A stretch of 52,665 nt of DNA from Gnomoniopsis sp. IMI 355080. Taxonomy: Eukaryota; Ascomycota; Sordariomycetes; Diaporthales; Gnomoniaceae. The translations under genes and the position numbers were made by a program. The notes under the pieces are model-generated. The model saw nothing but the letters and a program-made list of their open reading frames with translations. It searched no databases and was not told the DNA's origin. Location: NCBI GenBank assembly GCA_027946555.1, contig JAPEVC010000240.1, positions 1 through 52,665 of the forward strand, read 5' to 3'. Positions 46,755 to 52,665 of this stretch are shown here, piece after piece (the first letter of the stretch is position 1; each line of letters begins with the position of its first letter).

Positions 46755-48813
46755 ATGCAATATCAAGCCGTGTCAGTAGTTCGATCCTACAGTTTTGAGA
46801 TAGAGGAACGTCTGGACCAAGGTACCACGGGTAACCGCCTAGGACAAGCACTGGTTCAGGCCCGAATTGGTGGCCAGCTTGAGGACATTACATCTCCGTG
46901 GCGCTGTTTCTTCGAGACTAACGGCGCGGGCTCAGGGCTCAGGAAAGTAATCCTGCCACACCCCGACACTGACGCCGACAAACACTCGTCGTGAATCCTC
47001 GCAACTAGCCCAAGGAACTAATAGTCCAGCAGTGATCCAATCACCAGCGTTCTTAAGACAGAATCCGCCAATCTCCGCGAAAAGTGGGTAGTATTTTATC
47101 AAAAGAATGCCAAGGACGAGCGTCTTGACTTGCATACCTTTGAGCCCACTATTGAGGGAGTGGTTTTGATGGTGAATAGCGTCACTGCACAATGGCAGTC
47201 AAAAAGGAAACAAGGTCGCCTCGGAAAAGCTAAAACGCTTTTTCATAAGTTCTGCGGCGCCCTGAAGTCGCACGATTCTCTGCTCAAACTTCTTCCCGAA
47301 AGCAATGAGTATGTTGCAATATTCGCTGGAAGCTTGAATGCGATAATCAAGGTAAGACAAACATTACATAGAGTCGACCACTCGAACAAATACCTAATAT
47401 ATCTAGGCCAGTGCAAATCACGAAAAGATAGCTCAGAGTCTGGCTGAGGGCTTATGCGCCATCAGCGAACGAGTGGATGAAGCTGGCAGAGACCTCAGCC
47501 TTTCCAGAACTGATGAAATGAAGCGGGTCGTTGCAGATCTCTATGAACACATTTTCCTTTTCCTGAATGGTGTGATGGACTGGATCCTACAGAAGAGCTT
47601 CAGGCGACTGCTGGACTCTTTTGCCGATGATTTCAATGACCGATTTCAGAGTGAAATCAGTAAAATCGACAAGAAGGCCGAACGAGTTCGCATTTTCGCA
47701 TCGCAGAGCTCGCGGGCGGAGGTTAGAGTCACTAGGCTCGTCACCGAGGAGCTTAGTCGAGATGTCAGACTAGGGCTAGACGGACAACAAAGGTTCGAGG
47801 CCGAATGGATGCTTCATGCAGAAAGAATGGAGAAGCAAGCATCCAAAGTTGCGGAGAACACGCGCCTCCAGGTTGACCATATGAGGCTTCTAAGTGAGGC
47901 TGTCAAGGTTCTTTTGCATGCAGATGCTGTGAAGTGGTTGACTTCGCAGACTGCCAGCAAACCCGCTCCGTCACTGGATCACCCATCTACGGCCACAGGC
48001 TTTATAGCCAGTATGTCGTGTATGTACAGCACTCAACCTCTGATACTTGATCACGTTCACTAAAAAAAAAAATTCAAAGCAATCGAGGATCTTGTCATGA
48101 ATTCGCGCCATCTGGAGGATTTCTTCTCCCGAGACCGCGTTCGCATGCCCGCAGACGTATTTGGCATCACATCACTAGGACAAGAGCCTGTGATGAGGAT
48201 TCAAGAATGGTCGCAAGGTCTTGGCTCTCGACTCTTGTGGCTCGAAGGGCCAGTTTTGGAACTGGATGAGTTCGAGAATCCACTCACAGGATTCGCGTCC
48301 AAGTTCATCCACTTGGCCGAAAATTATCACCTCTCGGTAGTTTCCTATTTCTGCGAACTTCCCCGCCATGTAACAGAGAAACACGGCCCTGAACAGAGTG
48401 CTGCAATCAGTCTGCTTTATGCGCTGTTAAGACAGATGATCGAGAACCTGCCCCCGTGTCTGGAAACGACTGTCGACTTTTCAGAGGAACGATTCTCTGG
48501 ACTAGATGGAACCATGAAGACCTGGTCGGAGGCTACTGCACTTTTCCGTGATGTGTTGAGCGTCGTGTCTGGAACGGTGTTTTGTGTCATCGATGGCCTT
48601 CACTGGCTGGATTCCAGAAGCACAGATGCACCGTTAGCTGATTTGCTTCAGGTGTTGCGAAACGATCACCTAAGGATTCTATTCACTACTACGGGTAGAT
48701 CCGGGTGTCTTCTTGAGGATCTCGGGCGTGAAGAAACATGTAGCTTGCAGGACTTTCACCTTTCTCACTCCAACCAGGACTTAGAGTGGGAGCTAGCATC
48801 AGATGATGAATAG
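46755..48813 (+). CDS. DUF7708 protein with degenerate STAND/NACHT-like NTPase domain
   Basis: Exons 46755-46946, 47025-47351, 47407-48010 and 48080-48813 give 618 aa in frame. The N-terminal half matches the fungal DUF7708 layout: EKWVVFYQKNAKDERLDLHT, then KAKTLFHKFCGALKSHDSLL, then ASANHEKIAQSLAEGLCAIS, then DEMKRVVADLYEHIFLFLNG. A charged coiled-coil stretch follows (about residues 270-360). The C-terminal domain has SRLLWLEGPVLELDEFENP where a P-loop would be expected, but no GxxxxGK[ST] is present. It then has VVSYFCELPR, SAAISLLYALLRQMIENLPP and a Walker B-like VFCVIDGLHWLD, followed by LRILFTTTGRSGC. DUF7708 often precedes NACHT domains in fungal NLR-like proteins. Here no repeat domain follows. 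The first exon is the least certain: donor GTAATC is weak and an in-frame ATG exists at 46536. Confidence 0.75.
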
Positions 48814-49287
48814 GGTCAATACCCTCCACTGAAGCTTCAGAGATAGTCACGGACTTCATCAGACAAAAAGCTTTATGGGTACTCCTTGCACACTCCAATG
48901 TTTTACACGAGAGCTGCATTACTCCTCGCTAGCTCCGCCTTCTCAACCACACCTAGGCAACTCATGATGACTTCAGGTTGTGGAATTTCGTTACACAAAT
49001 TGCTGTTAGACAGTCCGCCTGGAGCACTTCGTATGGAAGATGGCCGGTTCATGATGTAAGATCGTTAATAAAGAGAACTAAGCAACCTTTCCGCTGAGAC
49101 CATCCATTCGACCAAAGTACCTAGATATATGTCACCATCTTGAACAGACCAGAATCAGTTAGCGAATAGCGCCTTCTCCCAATTCAGTGCGATATGCCCC
49201 AATTTTCAAGCACCCCGCTGTCCTGTTCGTGCTCTCCGGTAACCTCCAGCATCAGCTCGTTCAGTCCATCTCCCATGATCCGTCTTC
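48814..49287. other. convergent intergenic spacer
   Basis: 474 bp between the converging stops of the DUF7708 and Argonaute genes. It presumably contains both 3' UTRs. No other feature was recognised. Confidence 0.5.
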
Positions 49288-52200
49288 TCAGATGTAAAAC
49301 ATTGTGTTCCTCAATCTCGCATGAATCGTCACCCCGTCCGTCCCACTGGTCGTCGCACTCACCATACTCGCTGTATCACTCATCGTCCCCTCAAACACAT
49401 CCTGCAAATACCGCCGGCTCCTCTCACACAGAATATCAGCATGATACGCAGGCGTACAGATACTCACCGCCTTCGTCGCGCGCGAGTACGAATAACAAAG
49501 CGCCTGCGTCATCTTTTCAAGGGTATTCGCCGGGTTCGCGCCCTTGTTCGCTCGGAAGATCTCATCCAGCACCACCACGTAGTGCGCTGGCCGCGCCGTA
49601 CCCTGGATTGCGGCATGGCTCTGCAGGAAGAAATCCCAGTAGCCCTCCTCCGTCACACCACGATCGACCACCGTGCCTGCTTTGCAGTTGCCGCTCCTAT
49701 CCATGTCCTTGGCGTCACGTGGATAGAAACGCGTGTGGTGTCTCTTACCGACGATGATGACTGACAGACGCGGCTGGGGAATGTTGGCCGGGTATTTCTC
49801 GCGGCAGGCTTGGCGGAGGAGGGGCACCTCGTTCTGCAGGACAAGGTCATATTGTCCTTCGGAGACGCCGTCGCGGTAGACGATGATATTCTCGGGGAGA
49901 CGAGTATGCTTGCCGAGGCTGATCCAATTGTCGAGGTGTTGCTTGAGCATGTCGACCACTGCTCGGTGTTAGTCTATTGTGCCGATTGTGGCTTCCGTTG
50001 ACCGCAAGAGGGGGGGCTAATTCACGACGGGGAAAGAGAGCACTACTTACAGTTTGAAACCATCTCCTGTCTCGCCTCCTGTTGCAGTCCGAGTATTCCC
50101 GGCCACTGACCAAGGTGCTTATCAATAGAAGCAACCATACCAGCAACCGAAGGCGCCCTATCCGACGAGCCAGGCGAAGGATGAGTAACATCGATGCCAA
50201 CAAGCATCGTCTTGTCCTGCTTGATAAGCGGCAGGCGTTGCGGATCCACAGACTGATTGTTACCACCGAGCTTAAGGTTGAACTTGAGCGCGACGTTGGC
50301 AAAGTACTGAGGCTGACCGCGTTCCGATGTGAACTTCTGCCCTACAACACACACGGTGTGGATCCCGTACTTGGTATCGCCCAGCGTCTTGATGTAGCTG
50401 TAGCGCTCAACGTTGTCAGTCTTGTCTCGGCCCGGAAGAACCACCAGGAGCAGATCGATTTTGTTTTGCTCGGCAGCGGCGAACATGTTTTCGATGCTGG
50501 AGTCGGTGGGCGTGCGTGCTGGCACCATTCGTCCAGGCAGTGGCTGCTGCTCGACGGTGACACCATTCTTGACCAACGCGTCTGTGAAATCCTTTACTGT
50601 ATCATTCAACGTCTGCTGATTGTAGCGCAGCCGGCCATCATCAATGGCGAGCCAGGACCATTTTTTCAGAAGGCCCGGCTTGTTGAACATGATGTTTTCC
50701 ATGTTCCAGCTCCCGAAGCTGGTGGTGACAGCCTTATTATTCTTGTAGAAGACCTTTGGCTCGGTCAACAGACGAGCTTGTACGGTGATGAGGCCCTGCC
50801 CAACTTTCAGACCATATTGTGCAAGAAGAGGATTGGTTTGCTCAGTCAAACCCGCGATTTGCAAGCCCTGGTCGACAATAGACTGAGCGTTCTCCCCGGG
50901 TCGGCGCACTGCAAATCCGATCATGTTGCGGGTCTGGTCACCGCTCAGCTTGGCAGTGGCATTCTGTCCAGAAAGGACGACGCAGATCTCGGCCGGGAGG
51001 TACGATGGGTTCGCGTCATTGCCAACGTTGACGACGGGGTAGTCATTGCTGGTGGTGATATTATGTGTGTTCTTGAAGAATTCCTGAACACTGACGTATC
51101 GGCCTTCTCCAGCGCCGGCGGGTTGGGGACCAGCCGGTGTAGGTTTCTTGCCACCTTTGCCCTTGCCTCCTTTTTTTGCTGGCGTGGCCGGCGCCGCTCC
51201 TGGAACTTGGGCTTTTGAGGAGCGCGCGGGCCCGGTTGCTTCGAGCCAGAATTTCACCTCCGCAGGGCCAGCACCGTAGTGAGCAACCTGTGGGGGGTGC
51301 AAGCTATTACGGCCGTCCGTTTTCTTTGCCAGGGCGTATATCGTCTTGACACGATGCACATCCTCGCCCTTCTTGTTAGTCTTGGCTGGGAGATGGGTCG
51401 TACGAACACGGACTCGCTTGAGAAATTTCTCGAGCTTGCGCATCCATGGATCGGAGCTGCCTAATGTCAGTCTCGTAGATCGGCCACCCAAGCGGAAGGC
51501 CCCCGGAAGGTCCCAAAAGTGAAGAGCAAAATTCCACTACAGGGGGAGAAGAGCTACATACTAGTTGAGCCCGTAAGCGGTAATCAGTTTTGTCAGTTGA
51601 CCCTCCTGATAGAAGGCACCATGGCTGACGTTAATATTGACTAGGATGCGATTGGTAGCAGCGCGGACACTGGTAAAGAAGCCACGAAGTGCTTTGAGGC
51701 CGTGTCCGAGGTCAACACTGTCGCCGGAACCAATGGAGAAGGTCTTGCTTGTCCCAAGGGTGGCGAGATTGTTCGTAGACTTGGCATAGTGCTTGAGGAA
51801 GATATTTAATGCCTCTGATGAGTGTCAGCTTGGTCGTCCACAATGGGTCGCATGCGGTACTCGTTTCAAGACACTTGCAGCGGATAAGAGTTCATATGCC
51901 AATATTTCCCGTGAGAAGGAAGCACTTACGAATCATTTCCAATTTGTTCTCGTACACATTGGCAGGGTTAGTAGATGTCAGAAAATCCATCAGGTCGCCA
52001 ACAGTCAGAGTCTTGGTATGCTGGACCTTGACCTTATACTGCTGGGCACCCTCCTTGGGATCGTCCTCATCCTCGGCCTTGTAGGTGACAGTGATGACGC
52101 CGGTACCCGCCTCCTCTGTCTCAAATTCGAGCTTCTTCCTAGAGATCAGCGTAGACTTAAAGTCGGTGACTAGATCATCGCGATAGTCGGCGAGCTGTGG

Positions 52201-52665
52201 AGCTTCGTTTACCAAGAGGCGAATCACCTGGATGCGCTTCTTGCCTTTGACCTCCGGGCTGATTTGGGAGATGTCATAAGAGTACAAGGTCAAGTCGCGC
52301 GGAGGGATGAGTTGGACGTAGTTCGCGTAGACGCTGAAGGCCGAACCTTCAGTACCATAACTGGGCCGCGTTGGCATGACAGCCTTATCTCCCCCCAGGC
52401 TCAAGGCGCTCATGGCGAAGTTTGGAGACTGACGAGCCTTTTGCCGAGCATCTTCGACAGCTTTGACCTGAGGATCGGGATCCGGGACGCCGGTGCGCGG
52501 GCTGAGCATGAATCAATCAGCTTCTAACTCCTGTATACACGTGGGAAACAGGTCTCTTAGGAGCTAGATGAGAGAGACTTACACATAAACTTGTGGGGGC
52601 GGCCTGCCGCCTCGACCGCGTCCCCCACGACCACGATCGCCGCCCCGAAATGCACCCCGATCACC
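49288..52665 (-). CDS. Argonaute (RNA silencing slicer), 5' end beyond window
   Basis: Binds small RNAs and targets complementary RNA (quelling or other RNAi). Five exons lie in the window (52665-52583 partial, 52501-51930, 51814-51562, 51456-50051, 49958-49288), encoding 994 aa, and the gene continues past the right edge. In order: an RGG-box N-terminus (GGDRGRGGRGRGGRPPP), the N domain (SVYANYVQLIPPRDLTLYSY), linker and PAZ (GRYVSVQEFFKNTHNI, NPSYLPAEICVVL), MID and PIWI. Catalytic residues are visible: Asp in GIDVTHPSPG, Glu in LQNEVPLLRQAC, Asp in VYRDGVSEGQY, and the fourth position Asp in PAYHADILCERSRRYL, where animal enzymes have His. The protein ends TMFYI. A Lys/Gly-rich insert precedes PAZ. 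All splice phases agree. Orthology to QDE-2 or SMS-2 is not decided. Confidence 0.95.

Noticed and set aside
50082..51218. 378-codon open frame on the plus strand
   Set aside because: It is exactly antisense to the large Argonaute exon. Its translation shows no domain and it is a shadow of the coding strand's codon bias. The frames at 49194-49764 opposite the last exon are the same kind of artefact.

Overview
The window is nuclear DNA of a filamentous ascomycete (Pezizomycotina). Genes carry many short introns (47-221 bp) with GTRNGT-type donors, CTRAY-like branch sites and AG acceptors. The families are typical of these moulds: asco-laccase, an Fcy2-type permease, an ankyrin-CorA fusion, DUF6594 and DUF7708 proteins, a fungal AAA ATPase and an Argonaute. 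The left end holds a retroelement whose damage has the CpA-to-TpA signature of repeat-induced point mutation (RIP). I cannot name genus or species. All exon boundaries are my own reading of splice signals, cross-checked by reading-frame phase. Every multi-exon model listed closes in frame.

Layout. 1-6.9 kb is a repeat island: a RIP-mutated Ty3/gypsy chromodomain element on +, a second decayed reading frame on -, then AT-rich gene-free DNA with a strong palindrome. 6.9-9.8 kb is a divergent pair: a purine/cytosine permease (-) and a SAM methyltransferase (+). 11.2-14.3 kb has an HPP-family membrane protein (+) and a small secreted protein (-). 16.3-20.1 kb has a secreted laccase (+) behind a 102-bp tandem promoter duplication, and an aldo-keto reductase (+). 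20.5-34.5 kb is a run of minus-strand genes: a 1067-aa ankyrin-CorA protein, an O-methyltransferase, a secreted aspartic protease, a quinone-oxidoreductase-type MDR enzyme and a DUF6594 membrane protein. 34.5-37.7 kb is gene-poor. 37.7-43.1 kb has a small ankyrin protein (-), an unrecognised 372-aa protein (+) and an MmgE/PrpD enzyme (+). 43.3 kb to the end has an AAA ATPase (-), a DUF7708 STAND-like protein (+) and an Argonaute (-) whose N-terminus runs off the window.

How the genes relate. I see no polyketide synthase, NRPS, terpene synthase or P450, so the tailoring-type enzymes (methyltransferases, laccase, reductases) do not make a convincing biosynthetic cluster. The most coherent theme is at the edges: RIP scars at the left, and Argonaute beside a DUF7708/degenerate-NTPase protein and an AAA ATPase at the right. 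That is genome defence and possibly self/non-self sensing. Functional linkage between them is inference.

I did not find a clearly new multi-gene system. The best leads are the DUF7708 protein with no visible P-loop beside Argonaute, the small secreted protein, the protease without a propeptide, the laccase promoter duplication and a recurring TACCTAGGTA palindrome near start codons.
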